This document shows positions 1 to 10,708 of a stretch of DNA of 64,000 bases, in pieces (position 1 is the first letter of the stretch; each line of letters begins with the position of its first letter). The notes below the pieces were generated by a model. That model saw only the letters and a program-made list of their open reading frames with translations, was not told the DNA's origin and did no database searches. The stretch comes from Ariolimax columbianus (lineage: Eukaryota; Mollusca; Gastropoda; Stylommatophora; Arionidae): the NCBI GenBank assembly GCA_036924085.1, contig JAVGWX010000007.1, forward strand, positions 32,231,953 through 32,295,952. The letters run 5' to 3'. Position numbers and translations under genes: made by a program.

Positions 1-958
1 TAACTTCAGATTTTGTACATTATCTATCGTAGGGATCTATTAACAACGGACTCATTTTCTGTTGTATGGTCTTGGTCGTTTACAATGTGTCTGATCCATA
101 CATCAGCACTGACAATAGCGCCTCTTTTAAAAGCTACATTATAATGAAAGATACATCAGATCTAGCTTAGATCAAACACAAGCTGGCTCTTACAGGTGAA
201 AACACTATGTACTTAGTTGAGTATTGAGTGTTTTGCTAGTGGAAAGAAAACCCTATGTTAAACTACGTCATAGAAGTCCCCATATAAGTTAGTCATCCAC
301 TGGACAACCCGTGAATAGACTAGAAACCGAGATGAGACCAGCGCAAAACCAAAAACAAAAAAGGAAAGCACTGCTCAAGCCCAGCGCTCTAAGAAGAGAA
401 ATGAACCCGGCTACTACCAACTTGCATAAAAGTTGGGACTTGGACAAGGGCTAATGCTCTTATAGATGCACAGGTCCACTAAGACACAGAGATAAAAGTA
501 TCCACACTCAGATTGCTATTGACCGTTGCCAGATGCAAAGTTAAGATCATGTTTATGTCCCTGTGTGACATATTTGTATTATGGTGTTGATGCCATAATT
601 TTTTGATAAACTGTACACTAGAAGTTATGTGATCAGCCACGCCAGCCGCCATTTCTTTCCGGGCGTGTTTGGTTCGCAGTTTTTGAGGCTGAGTCGACCC
701 CTGCATCCGTCTTATGATCGGAAAATTAGCCCGCACCAAATGTAGATCGAACTCCGATCGCTCGGAAGGGTACCCAGTGTGCAAACCTCTGCTACCTCAG
801 ATCCAATGTGAGGTGTGCAAAACAATGGGATCGAGAGTCTCTTACACAATTTAGAAAACTAGATAACACTTTTAGTCGCCTCTTATGTCATGCAGTCAGT
901 GTGTCAGTGTTCCTTCGTCTCTGTTACATATTCGGTAGTTTCTTGAGTTTATCACTTT
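1..958. other. Unassigned intergenic stretch
   Basis: I recognise no gene or repeat family here. A 101-codon open frame on the minus strand (479-784) has no domain, motif or neighbour that supports it. A segment near 880-895 (minus strand, ATAAGAGGCGACTAA) resembles one at 28742-28756 just before a SINE, so part of this stretch may be an old SINE fragment. Confidence 0.5.
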
Positions 959-959
959 C

Positions 960-1165
960 TTCTTAATATTCCTCTTCTTCTGTTCTTATTTTTCTATTTC
1001 GTTTTCTTCTTCTTCTGCGTTCGTTCTCAATCCCCTGCAACCAACCCCTGAACAGGGCTTTGCAAGTAGCAGGGTGTAGCCCATATAACGGAATGCGTTG
1101 TGTCACTTGTTTACAGTTTGTATGCGATATTAGCACTTTTTTGGTCCGACACATCCGTCATTGAA
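960..1165 (-). mobile_element. SINE-R copy 1 (3' half, GAA tail)
   Basis: This is the 3' half of the most abundant dispersed repeat in the window. Read on the minus strand it runs from the GTCGGACC-like block through TAAACTG and CGCATTCCG to TTGAGAACGAACG, and then into an irregular (GAA)n tail at 960-1020. The same block order recurs at about 16 other places on both strands. The 5' half is missing. Confidence 0.8.
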
Positions 1166-1775
1166 ATTAGTTTACAACCAAATAATGTTTTCTTGATGTT
1201 TCAAGCGACTGGGGCTAGGGTGAGTTAACTCTTGACTACGTTTCTTACGTAGAGAGTTACAGTTGTCGTTCTTGCATCACATTAGTGGGTCGGTAACCTA
1301 TTGGTCGCAATGCAATCCCCGACATCTCAATTAGCTCACCGCTATTGGAATCATATAGCCGCTGCCTTTCGGTGCACAGTCTGTTTTCTGGAAGACGAAC
1401 AGGAAAGAGAAGTGGTGTCCTGGTCAGTAACTCCACCAGACCATCTTGCTACTCCCATCTTCCCTCTTACAGAGTCTTCAAACAAACATTTAGGTCACCG
1501 AAAACTTGCTCAGAAATGTAAATATTAAAGAAACAAGGGAGAATAATTACCATAGTGTGGATGAGTCAGATATTAGTAGAGCCCATACACAAAACGGACA
1601 TGTATTTTGAAAGAAAGGTAAACATAGTAATACAAAAAAGATTGCGATTAAAATACAGTTGTATTATGTATTCGTGAGTGAACATTTCTTGGACAAAAGT
1701 TTTGGTAGTCGTCCGCCTGGAGCGGCAATCAACAGACACTACATCAATCCCATCGATGACTTTATCGACCTGGAC
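1166..1775. other. Unassigned stretch before the TTC tract
   Basis: No recognisable gene or repeat. A 75-codon frame at 1301-1528 on the plus strand has no family signature and is not called as a gene. Confidence 0.45.
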
Positions 1776-1816
1776 CGCTTTCTTCTTCTTCCTCTTTTTC
1801 TTATTTTTCTTCTTCT

Positions 1817-1851
<35 letters not shown>

Positions 1852-2047
1852 TTCTTCTTCTTCCTCTTCTTCTTCTTCTTCTTTTTCTTCCTCTTCTTCT
1901 TCCTCTTCTTCTTCTTCTTCCTCTTTTTCTTCTTCTTCTTTTTATTCTTCTTCTTCTTCTTTTTCTTCTTCTTCTTCTTTTTCTTCTTCTTCTTCTTCTT
2001 TTTCTTCTTCTTCTTTTTCTTCTTCTTCTTCTTCTTCTTCTTCTTCT
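1776..2047. repeat. Long (TTC)n polypyrimidine tract
   Basis: About 270 bp of nearly uninterrupted TTC/CTC/TTT triplets on the plus strand, with the purine-only GAA strand opposite. It creates open frames of poly-Leu and poly-Phe on plus, which are not genes. Shorter GAA tracts in this window form the 3' tail of SINE-R, so the tract may be an expanded retroposon tail. Rep-S begins directly after it. Confidence 0.97.
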
Positions 2048-2063
2048 GTGACGAAAAGGCTAA

Positions 2064-2420
2064 CTTCTAGTCAGGCAAAACACACTGTCAGAGAATGTTA
2101 GCCAGGGTCAGGATTTATATACTGGTCAAGACCCTCACCTGACCCCCTCGTTGGTCGTCCTGGAAACGAGCTGTCTTCGAAGACAACAGTCTGGCTAACA
2201 AAGTGAAGCTCTACGTAATCTCCGTAGTAGTGAGCAGTACGCAGATGAAGCCAGACATAGCATAACCGCCAGCAGGACCCCGGTACACCTTCATCAGCAC
2301 GCACGAGATGTGAAGAAAGCTACTGCATGCCGCCCCCCACCACGTAACGTCCTTATTAGGACGCACAAAGAGTAATCTGCTCATTGTAGACATTTGAAAA
2401 CAACAACAACAACAACAAAC
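2064..2420 (+). mobile_element. Rep-S copy 1 with (CAA)n tail
   Basis: A dispersed repeat that begins with a GTCAGG/GGTCAGG-rich 5' end, has a central part (AACAAAGTGAAGC, GCCAGACATAGC) and ends in ACGTCCTTATTAGG and GTAGACATTTGAAAA followed by (CAA)n at 2397-2419. Reverse-strand relatives are at 13740-13880 and 38990-39415, and plus-strand relatives at 35780-37075 and 59288-59530. No coding capacity or pol III boxes were recognised, so it is a non-autonomous retroposon of unknown head. Confidence 0.7.
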
Positions 2421-2654
2421 TGGATGGAAACAAAACCGTAAAATGTAACAAAACATGTCCACCAGTTGAAATGTTGTATCTTTACAACAATAACAACTGT
2501 AACAACAGTAATGACAACAAGAAATGAGACAAAAGTTTATAATACATAGAATACGGTTCTGTGGGTGAAATCCATAGTTCTACATCAAATTACTGATGGG
2601 ATTCCTACCGTGTTAGCGTTGACTACAGCTAAAAAATGTTGATTCTGTTTAAAT

Positions 2655-3090
2655 AACTTAACTTCTTCATACTGGTTTAGAAAACTACAGAATCTGTATA
2701 CAACTAGTTCCTTGGAGGGTGGTTTTTGCGAATTTGCGAGTCAATCTTAATAGAATCAAACACTAGCGCTAAGTAGACCGCAGCTAGTTAGGCGCCATCT
2801 ATAGCTACTCTTAACAAACTCCCCTGGGGAAAAGGAAAAATAACTTCGGTAGATTTTAAATTTGTTTTTTGTCCGTGCAGCGGCCGTTAATCCTACTCCT
2901 TTTCAATTTGCAACTGGAAAGGGATTTTTAAAGTGTTCGATACTGCACACGGGAGTCTGATCTCACTATCCAGAGATCCGGGAAGTTTTGACCAGAAGAT
3001 TCGCGGGAAAAAAATGTCGGTCTCCACCGTGATTCGAACATGGGACCTCTGGCACCCGATGCAGAGACCTTATCCCGAGACCTTAACACA
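2655..3090 (-). mobile_element. SINE-A copy 1 (tRNA-like head, central domain, CR1-type tail)
   Basis: Read on the minus strand, it has a decayed tRNA-like head near 3030-3090 (box-B-like ATGTTCGAATCACG), a central domain (GATGGCGCCTAACTAGC, GTGTTTGATTCTATTAAG) and a 3' end CTAAACCAGTATGAAG. That 3' end matches the end of the CR1-like LINEs in this window. It is clearly related to the better preserved copy at 50283-50712. Known SINE biology predicts mobilisation by the LINE that shares the tail. Confidence 0.8.
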
Positions 3091-3430
3091 TTTGCGGTTG
3101 TTCATTTTCCATTTATGCTTACTGTGTTTCCACATTGAACAGTTTTTTACAATCAAGCAACATTTTGTAAATGATACCTCCTGTGGTAAATTAAAATGTT
3201 GGACCGGATCGAAGTGTTCAGTACATTTATTATTCGTGTTTACAGTACTTAAATATTAACACTGACAAAATCATTTCCCAGCAGGTACGGATCATGATAG
3301 TTACCAAAGATACTAAACTATCAGTAGTGAATGTACAAAAAATCCATCCCAAGAGCTGCCCATATTGATTCATACACACACCTTTTACATGGCCTTCTTT
3401 AGCTAAAGAAAGTCATGCATTATTTATACA
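3091..3430. other. Unassigned stretch
   Basis: No gene or known repeat was seen between SINE-A and the left end of the mariner element. Confidence 0.4.
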
Positions 3431-4690
3431 TGGGGCTTGTCATAAGTCTTTACCCTCATCATGAAAGAACAGGTGGGGAAAGTTGAAATTTGGCTCAGTG
3501 CTTATTTCTTCTCAATGTAGTCATCACTTGAATTTATACATTTTTACCATTTCTGCGTGACCTTAAAAAGACCTTCAGAATAAGCTTTTTTTCTAAAAAG
3601 CCGCAAGCCAGTTTGACACCTTCCTCACTGTCTTAATGATTTCTTTTCAGCTGTTTTTTAAGTTTTAGGAAAATAAAAAAGTCTAGTGGAGCTAAATCCA
3701 TAGAATATAGTGGGTGTAGACGAATTTCAATATTCAAATCGTTGGCTATATTGGAGAGTACGTTGGCTTGAAGCAAAGGCAGAAGTTGAATGTACGCTAT
3801 CCCTCGTTTTCTGGTCACAGTCTTTCTTAGTTTAGTAAGCAGATCTGCATAATCTTGCCCATTAACAGTTTTGCCATAAGGCAGGTAATCTTTCAAAATG
3901 ACACCTTTGACGTCCCAAAAAACATTCAGCATCACTTTTCTTGTAGATTTATGTGCTCTTGGCATGACATGTGTTGGTGAGCCCGTGGTTTCCACTACAT
4001 GCAGGCAATTTTGGTATCTGGGTCCTAATGGTGAACCAAAGTATCATCCACTGTAACCTTGGTCAGCAACATATTTTCAGACCGACACACATTTTCAGCA
4101 ACCGACCGCAGCAATCAACCCTCGTTTGTTTCCGTTTACATGTCAGCAGACGCGTGCACACTTTCCTTCAGTCTGTTGTATAAAATTATATTTTCTAATT
4201 CACTTTTGCTGACCTAGATATATCGCCAATTGTCATTTTCCTATCCTGGTCAATGATTGTCTTCACTCTTGCAGAATGTTCATCGCTGCACTCTGAGGAC
4301 GGTCTTCCTGATCTTGGGGATCAGTAACATAGGAACGGCCATACTTAAACTGCCTACACCAGTTTGTTACAGAAGCATACGAAAGACAGAATTCCTCAAA
4401 CATTGATTCCATCTCTTTGTGTATTTATATAGGTGATTTTCCCTGCAACATCAAGAGTTTTATCCCAGTTCTGGTCTCTGATTTTTCCATTCTTCTGACA
4501 AACCGTTGGAGTAGCAGATTCGATTAATAAGGCATGTTGCGCCAAGCACCATACCGGATAGACCCGTCGAGAAGGGAAATTCATACTTCTCAAGTCCAGT
4601 ATAAATTGAATGAACTACATATGTGCCAAATTTAAACTTTCTCCTTCTACTCTTTCATAGTCAGGGTAAAGACATACGACAAGCCCCTTT
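3431..4690 (-). mobile_element. Mariner-family DNA transposon, both terminal inverted repeats present
   Basis: The two ends form long inverted repeats. The left end (about 3431-3494) reads GGGGCTTGTCATAAGTC and the right end, on the minus strand (about 4623-4690), reads GGGGCTTGTCGTATGTC; both continue to AATTTGGC for roughly 65 bp with scattered mismatches. The ~1.26 kb length fits a full-length mariner. Between the ends, the minus strand carries a decayed transposase. A TA target duplication could not be read with confidence because the outermost bases have diverged. Confidence 0.88.
3520..4600 (-). pseudogene. Decayed mariner transposase
   Basis: Homology is visible in order on the minus strand. 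An N-terminal helix-turn-helix segment near 4320-4420 (NWCRQFKYGRSYVTD, then SGRPSSECSDEH after a frame change) resembles the mariner GRxxxxDDPRSGRPS region. A second helix-turn-helix follows near 4230-4290. The catalytic part is an open frame at 3633-3995 with FWDVKGVILKDYLP and the C-terminal catalytic block YSMDLAPLDFFIF. The block that normally reads QDNAPxH is LLQANVLSN, so the second catalytic aspartate is lost. Stops and frameshifts break the reading frame. The element is inactive. Confidence 0.85.
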
Positions 4691-5635
4691 CATTTGGGCC
4701 AAGAATAGAAATGTATTTGTAAAATTATGACGTCGAGAAATAAACTCTTCTTGCGGAGAGTACCATTAAATGGCGGTGTTCATACGTTGGTAACGTGCGA
4801 TTTCAAAATAAATGTACTTCAGGATGAAAAGTGTGTAAAAAATATTTTAAAATGACAGTTCTAAAGTTCTAACAACAGAACAAGCTGTTGAACATGTGCT
4901 AAATGACTTCAGAGGCTGATAAATACTATTTAGATAACGATTGTTCTGAAAGTGAAGTGGAAACGATAAATTGAATTACGAAATGTGTGGATGGGGTTAT
5001 CATCAAGCCAGATCTGTTCCTAGTCTCTCGAGGGATCTGACAACGGTAGAGGGGCGTGCCTACATAATATATCAAGTAAATTTGATACATGTTTGCCTCT
5101 TATAAATATATTCAAACTTACGCCTACAGAATACCCCACATTAGAGATGAAAAGGTCAGTGAATATGAAACGAATAATTAAGCCTGAACACAAAGCAGTG
5201 TCACAGTAACTAGTTTTGCTTGTGTCTGTTTTGGGCGTGCCCTGCTCAGACGCTAAGAGGAATACGGGCTTGGCGGCCAGGGTTCAATGAGTTCAGTTCT
5301 GCTCGTGTGACGCCAGTCGAACTGAGAGCTTTGTCTAATATTCGTTATTTGTCGATCCAATGGTGGCATTTAACATGTTATTTAATGTGTAATCACCTTA
5401 AGACTTGTTTGTTTAGACGTACTTACTTTTTCGCGTCAGACATAATGTTTCCAATGTTCAGGCACCTGGATTGACTTGTCATTCCCTCTAAACATATCAT
5501 CCATGTTGCATGTTTCCAGAAGGTTGACAGTAGATCACGATGGGGTTGCTCCACACAATGGCATCACACAATGTACAATCAAAGAACATCTTACGCTGTT
5601 GTGGATTTGTTTTGTTTTTTTGTTTTTTTTATTTG
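4691..5635. other. Unassigned AT-rich stretch
   Basis: No gene, SINE or LINE recognised. Small frames such as the 84-codon one at 5220-5474 show no family features. Confidence 0.4.
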
Positions 5636-5660
5636 GGGGGGGGGGGGGGGGGGGGGGGAT
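5636..5660. repeat. Poly-G run
   Basis: About 24 consecutive G residues on the plus strand after a T-rich run. Such runs are unstable in sequencing and assembly, so the exact length is uncertain. It lies just before a mariner fragment. Confidence 0.9.
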
Positions 5661-5685
5661 GACTTTCTGCAAATAATATTCGCAA

Positions 5686-5830
5686 GAAAAAGCTTTCCTG
5701 TTCACGGTGAGAAGTGTTTGTTACGTAAAGTGGTGTACAGCTGGATTGATACATTTTCTAATAAACGCTTCAACATTGTTGATGATGCCGGACTTGGTCG
5801 TCCTGTTCAGATTGCAAAAGAAACATATAT
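5686..5830 (+). pseudogene. Mariner transposase fragment (N-terminal HTH region only)
   Basis: The plus-strand frame reads HGEKCLLRKVVYSWID followed by FNIVDDAGLGRPVQIA. This matches the first helix-turn-helix and linker of mariner/SETMAR-type transposases (pattern GEKCLxRxxVYxWxxxFxxGRxxVxDDxRxGRPVEIA). Nothing of the catalytic domain follows; a GT-rich microsatellite and a minisatellite come next. It is a relic from a mariner lineage distinct from the elements at 3431-4690 and 63300-63960. Confidence 0.75.
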
Positions 5831-5924
5831 ATATCTGTGTGTGTGTGTGGGTGGATGGGGAGGGGGGTGGTGATTCGAACTGACAGGCCAGTAACGACAA
5901 ACAGTGAAGCGGCTGCAAAATAAC

Positions 5925-6312
5925 GTTCGCCATTCATCCACAATCAGGACAACTCAAAATGTTGTTCGCCATTCATCCACAATCAGCACAACTCAAAATG
6001 CTGTTCGCCAATCATCCACAATCAGACAACTCAAAATGCTGTTTGCCAATCATCCACAATCAGCACAACTCAAAATGAAGTTCGCCTGTCATCCACAATC
6101 AGACAACTTAAAATGAAGTTCGCCAATCATCCACAATCAGCACAACTCAAACTGAGGTTCGCCTGTCATCCACAATCAGCACAACTCAAAATGAAGTTCG
6201 CCTGTCATCCACAATCAGACAACTTAAAATGAAGTTCGCCAATCATCCACAATCAGCACAACTCAAACTGAGGTTCGCCTGTCATCCACAATCAGCACAA
6301 CTCAAAATGAAA
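5925..6312. repeat. 38/39-bp minisatellite
   Basis: About ten tandem units of 38-39 bp built on GTTCGCC, ATCATCCACAATCAG and ACAACTCAAAATG. Units differ in blocks (CCAATC or CCTGTC; CAGACA or CAGCACA). The last six units form two copies of a three-unit block of about 115 bp, an incipient higher-order repeat. Confidence 0.93.
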
Positions 6313-6552
6313 AAAAGACTTTTACATGAACAATAGACCGGGCCCAATCGAAGTGTCCCATTGATATCAACAAACCACCATCTTACCGCACATAACCGAC
6401 CACTGCAGACTATATGGCAACCTTATTTCGTCTTACGATATCGCAAACAAGTGATTCCCATGTGAAACCGTAGTTCAGACACCAGAACACATGCTACAGC
6501 CATCTACGATACCAGACATGACCAGCATACAGCCATCTACGATGACAAACAC

Positions 6553-6834
6553 GACCAGAAGAAGCAGAGTTTGTTTGTGTTTTGCTTTTTTTGCGTTCGC
6601 CTTATCTCTCTTATCCACACGTGGTGTGCGTTGCACTGTGGTTCTTATTTTGCTCTTGTCGGCCCAGTGCATCCGACTTCAGCATGCATGTTGTGTAAGG
6701 GTCTGCTTCCACCTGCCTTTTCTAAGGGTTTGCTTCCCCGGGGTAACGGCCCGTGCTGTGATGGAGATCAAAACCAGCACCTTCGGTTGTGAGCCGTGTC
6801 ACTTAACCACTAGCCCACGCCGTCCCCTAGCAGA
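6553..6834 (-). mobile_element. SINE-C copy 1 (tRNA-derived head)
   Basis: Read on the minus strand, the head begins GGGACGGCGTGGGCTAGTGG (box A region, TAGTGGTTAAG) and carries a box-B-like GGTTTTGATCTCC, followed by CCGTTACCCCGGGGAAG and a body ending in an A-rich stretch. A second copy on the plus strand at 54190-54440 has a better box B (GGGTTCGATCCCC). The body contains GCTGAAGTCGGATGC, a module also found in SINE-R. Confidence 0.85.
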
Positions 6835-6879
6835 GATGACGCAGGTGCTCAAGGTCCAGACATCCGGACCTTGAGAGGA

Positions 6880-7129
6880 CTGTGCTTCGTCCTAGTGACG
6901 GCACTACTGATTTAGCATGACCTAAAAACCTTGACACTGAAGGAGAATGAGTTTCGCATGGTTTATCCTGAAACTGAATCCATCATCCCATCATGGCTGG
7001 AAACGTATCGCCAATGTCGAAGAGATTGAATAAATATGGCTGCGACAGTATTGACTTCTATGTAGGGAGGGAAAACAACATGAAAAAAAACTAGTAAAAG
7101 TTGATTAAGGTTGAGCTTAATCAACATTT
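6880..7129. other. Unassigned stretch
   Basis: No recognisable feature between SINE-C and the Penelope-like relic. Confidence 0.4.
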
Positions 7130-7870
7130 AAAAATGGGTATGGTCAGATACCGCACCGAGACGAGAACACAAACAAAACCTACGTTACGACCAATAGGCC
7201 TTCATCAGGGACAACAACACTGAACTAGCAAATCAACATATAAGAAAAAAAGGGTCAACTCATCTGTTTCAGGTAGGAGACGCTTTCTGTCTAAGCGACC
7301 GGTTGTGCCAAGTACTCGATAGAAACTGAAATGGGAGCGGTCAAACAAAAAGTGGCGGAATATGCCTGATAAGCAAAGCGTGGCCAAATAGTGGTCCAGA
7401 TAGGAGAACAATGAGAAGGCAATATAAGCCGGGAGGGCGTGATATTGATAAGAGAGGGGGGAAGAGAACTGATGGAAGAATGAGGGAGGTGGGGGGGGGG
7501 GGGAAGGAAGACAAATAGATGGGAACCAGTGTGAAGGTTTAAGAAAAAGTATGGAAGATATTAATACCATGTGGTTGGAGACAGCCCATACTCGAGATAA
7601 GTCTGTTCTCAAGGGCGAATCGATGACGATCGTCAGAGAAGCACGAAACTAGACCAGTGACACTGACGTCAGCCATACCCCGGTGCTCAGGACCATTGAA
7701 GTGGCTGGCAATTGGGGAACCAGTGCGGTTGCGGATGTCGTTGCGGTGTTGGCGGAAACGCTACCGTAGTTCCATACCAGTTTCCCCAATGTAAGTCATA
7801 CCACACTGGCGGCAGATGATGGAATAGATGAGGTTACGAGATTTGCATGTGACTTCTATGTAGCAGGTTT
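7130..7870 (-). mobile_element. Penelope-like element 3' fragment with GIY-YIG endonuclease
   Basis: On the minus strand, 7555-7870 encodes a GIY-YIG nuclease domain: LIYSIICRQCGMTYIGETG, then after one in-frame stop RFRQHRNDIRN, PIASHFNGPEH and ALENRLI, and a stop after INIFHTFS. These are the GIY-YIG signature, the catalytic arginine helix and the catalytic glutamate of the endonuclease that follows the reverse transcriptase in Penelope-like retroelements. About 420 bp of probable 3' untranslated sequence follows, to about 7130. The reverse transcriptase part is absent. A stop codon after GMELR makes it a pseudogene, although it is well preserved. A free-standing GIY-YIG gene is the alternative. 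Confidence 0.78.
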
Positions 7871-9159
7871 TAGAGCGCAAATAAAGATATGTTTTAAGTG
7901 TATCAATATAGGTGTAAATTATATGGTGAAATTAAGAAAGATGTAAGTACAATAATAAATGGTTTTCAGGTTCGCATCTAATTCAGTTGCTTTTTTTTTT
8001 TTTAAACACCGTTTCTGATCAATTTTCTGAAATTCCATCGTGCATTTGGTTTGAAGCAGAGAAGCGTTTAAAATCCTTCTCTGAATGTCTCAATCCTTAC
8101 AACTTGAATGTAATATAATTATTGTTAGCTACTCTCTTCAACTCTTTCCTTCACTTATTGAATTGCTTTCTTGTGTTCTGTTCATACCCTGTATGAAATA
8201 ATATCGCTGTGTGTTGCTATCAATATAAACAAAATAATATCAATCATCAAAGTGTAATACTATTTAGAAGCAGCAATTCTCTAAAAGAAAAAGAAAAGGA
8301 GCAAGCACAGTACACAGCGTATTATTATAAAGTTCAATACACAAGATGCAAAGCAAATCGCACAAGAAAACAATGCATATTCATGTTTTGTTATCATAAC
8401 AAAATGGACAATAATGTTACAAACAATACAATTATCCAATAAAAGAATATGTTAAATAAAAGAGCTAAAAGTTAATTTCTTTTAAATAACAAGAACGCAC
8501 TCGATAAACAAAACAATTTCTAAATTGAAGAAACAAAAAATAGACGCCGAGACATCCTACATCAATATTTAACCACTAAGACAGAATGGAAACATTAATT
8601 ACGAAGGCACAGTTTTGGAAAACTAATCAAAAAGGAATTTTTATTTTAAAAAAGCCAAGATTAATTTTTTAAAACATTCAAAACAAGGCCCACAAATACC
8701 AATAAAATGGAACTAAAATAATCACAAATGGAAAGCTCCGAGGTTTGTTTGTTTTTGTTTTTTTTGGCGACCTGTACAATATGAATAAAAAATCAGTTGT
8801 AAAAACATCGTTTCGCAATCAGAACCAAGAAGAGTATTGAATATATATATAAAAAATAAACAAACAATGGAAATGAAAAAAAAACGGCATAACGCAATCC
8901 ACACACACAGACATACACATTGAAAGCCGAACCAACATGAAGATATACCAAACCAATGTACTTATATATGTTACCCCTCTCACAAAATAGAACAACAAAT
9001 TGCAAAGACACTATTTAGAAATATTAATAAAGCTATCATAATAAAGAAAGTGAAAGCGAAATTAGATTTTAGTGATACAAAGACAAAGAAAGCCGAACTA
9101 AATTAAAAACAAACCAAAACAACGTAAATTGGAATGTAACCACTGTTGCATAATGTTGC
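7871..9159. other. AT-rich stretch without recognisable genes
   Basis: Nearly 1.3 kb of A/T-rich sequence with poly-A and poly-T runs. The small frames here (60-77 codons) have low-complexity composition and no family features. No SINE or LINE signature was seen. Confidence 0.5.
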
Positions 9160-9425
9160 TTTGGTAAAAGCAGCATTTATAGCGCCTACAGGCTGTGGGT
9201 CTACTTTCTTCTAGTGTTTGAGTCTATTAAGATTGACTCGCACATCGTCAAACCCTCTCCGGGCACTTGTCCCAACGCAGCGGTGTAATGATCTGCTCGA
9301 GCCTAGCCCGTTAAAGCAGGAAATCCTCCTCCTGGTTACACCCAGCTCATGCCAGAGCTTGGACCTGCACCGTGGCATCTGTCCCTGTAGAAGTTTCGGT
9401 TGACTAAGTGGGACCTGCACCGGGG
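9160..9425 (+). mobile_element. SINE-A2 copy 1 (central domain plus second type of 3' tail)
   Basis: The plus strand has the SINE-A central domain (ATAGCGCCTACAGGCTGTG, TAGTGTTTGAGTCTATTAAG, ACTCGCACATCG) followed not by the CR1-type tail but by another 3' part (CTTGTCCCAACGCAGCGG, TTAAAGCAGGAAATCC, ACACCCAGCTCATGCC) and then GGACCTGCACC..GGCATCTGTCCCTGTAGAAG. The same order is seen at 28745-29046, where the final segment occurs once. Here that final segment is the first of 27 tandem copies. Confidence 0.8.
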
Positions 9426-10708
9426 CATCTGTCTGTGTAGAAGTATCGGTTGACTAACTTGGACCTGCACCGAGGCATCTGTGCTAGTAGAAGTATCGGT
9501 TGACTAAGTGGGACCTGCACCGTGCCATCTGTCCCTGTAGAAGTATCGCGAGACTAACTTGGACCTGCACCGGGGCATCTGTGCTAGTAGAAGTATCGGT
9601 TGACTAAGTGGGACCTGCACCGTGGCATCTGTCCCTGTAGAAGTATCGGTTGACTAACTGGGACCTGCACCACGGCATCTGTGCTAGTAAAAGTATCGGT
9701 TGATTAAGTGGGACCTGCACCGTGCCATCTGTCCCTGTAGAAGTATCGGTTGACTAAGCGGGACCTGCACCGGGGCATCTGTCCTAGTAGAAGTATCGGT
9801 TGACTAAGTGGGACCTGCACCGTGGCATCTGTTCCTGTATAAGTATCGGTTGACTAAGTGGGACCTGCACCGCGGCATCTGTCCGTGAAGAAGTATCGGT
9901 TGACTAACTGGGACCTGCACCACGGCATCTGTGCTAGTAAAAGTATCGGTTGACTAAGTGGGACCTGCACCGTGCCATCTGTCCCTGTAGAAGTATCGGT
10001 TGACTAAGCGGGACCTGCACCGGGGCATCTGTCCTAGTAGAAGTATCGGTTGACTAAGTGGGACCTGCACCGTGGCATCTGTTCCTGTATAAGTATCGGT
10101 TGACTAAGTGGGACCTGCACCGCGGCATCTGTCCGTGAAGAAGTATCGGTTGACTAACTGGGACCTGCACCAGGGCATCTGTGCTAGTAGAAGTATCGGT
10201 TGACTATGTGGGACCTGCGCCGTGGCATCTGTCTGTGTAGAAGTATCGGTCGACTAACTGGGACCTGCACCAGGACATCTGTGCTAGTAAAAGTATCGGT
10301 TGACTAAGTGGGACCTGCACCGTGCCATCTGTCCCTGTAGAAGTTTAGGTTGACTAAGCGGGACCTGCACCGGGGCATCTGTCCTAGTAGAAGTATCGGT
10401 TGACTAAGTGGGACCTGCACCGTGGCATCTGTCCCTGTATAAGTATCGGTTGACTAAGTGGGACCTGCACCGGGGCATATGTCCGTGAAGAAGTATCGGT
10501 TGACTAAGTGGGACCTGCAGCGGGGCATCTGTCCCTGTAGAAGTATCGGTTGACTAAGTGGGACCTGCACCGGGGCATCTGTTTGTGTAGAAGTATTGGT
10601 TGACTAAGTGGGACCTGCACCGGGGCATCTGTCCCTGTAGAAGTATCGGTTGACTAAGTGGGACCTGCACCGGGCATCTGTCCGTGTAGAAGTATCGGTT
10701 CACTAAGA
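9361..10708 (+). repeat. 50-bp satellite made from a SINE 3' tail, with 5-unit higher-order repeat
   Basis: Twenty-seven head-to-tail units of exactly 50 bp (the last about 48 bp), each GGACCTGCAC + CGnGGCATCT + GTnCnTGTAG + AAGTATCGGT + TGACTAAGTG. The unit is the terminal segment of SINE-A2. Diagnostic variants recur every five units: units starting at 9661, 9711, 9761, 9811 and 9861 are repeated nearly exactly at 9911-10160 and in a diverged form at 10261-10510, giving a 250-bp higher-order period. The array ends with ACTAAGACTAATA, resembling the (CTAAGA)n end of the SINE at 29046. Confidence 0.96.

Noticed and set aside
1301..1528. 75-codon plus frame as a small gene
   Set aside because: Composition is plausible, but there is no family, no conserved motif and no second copy to support it.
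9361..10708. CRISPR array
   Set aside because: The units are contiguous direct repeats with no unique spacers and derive from a SINE tail; the DNA is eukaryotic.
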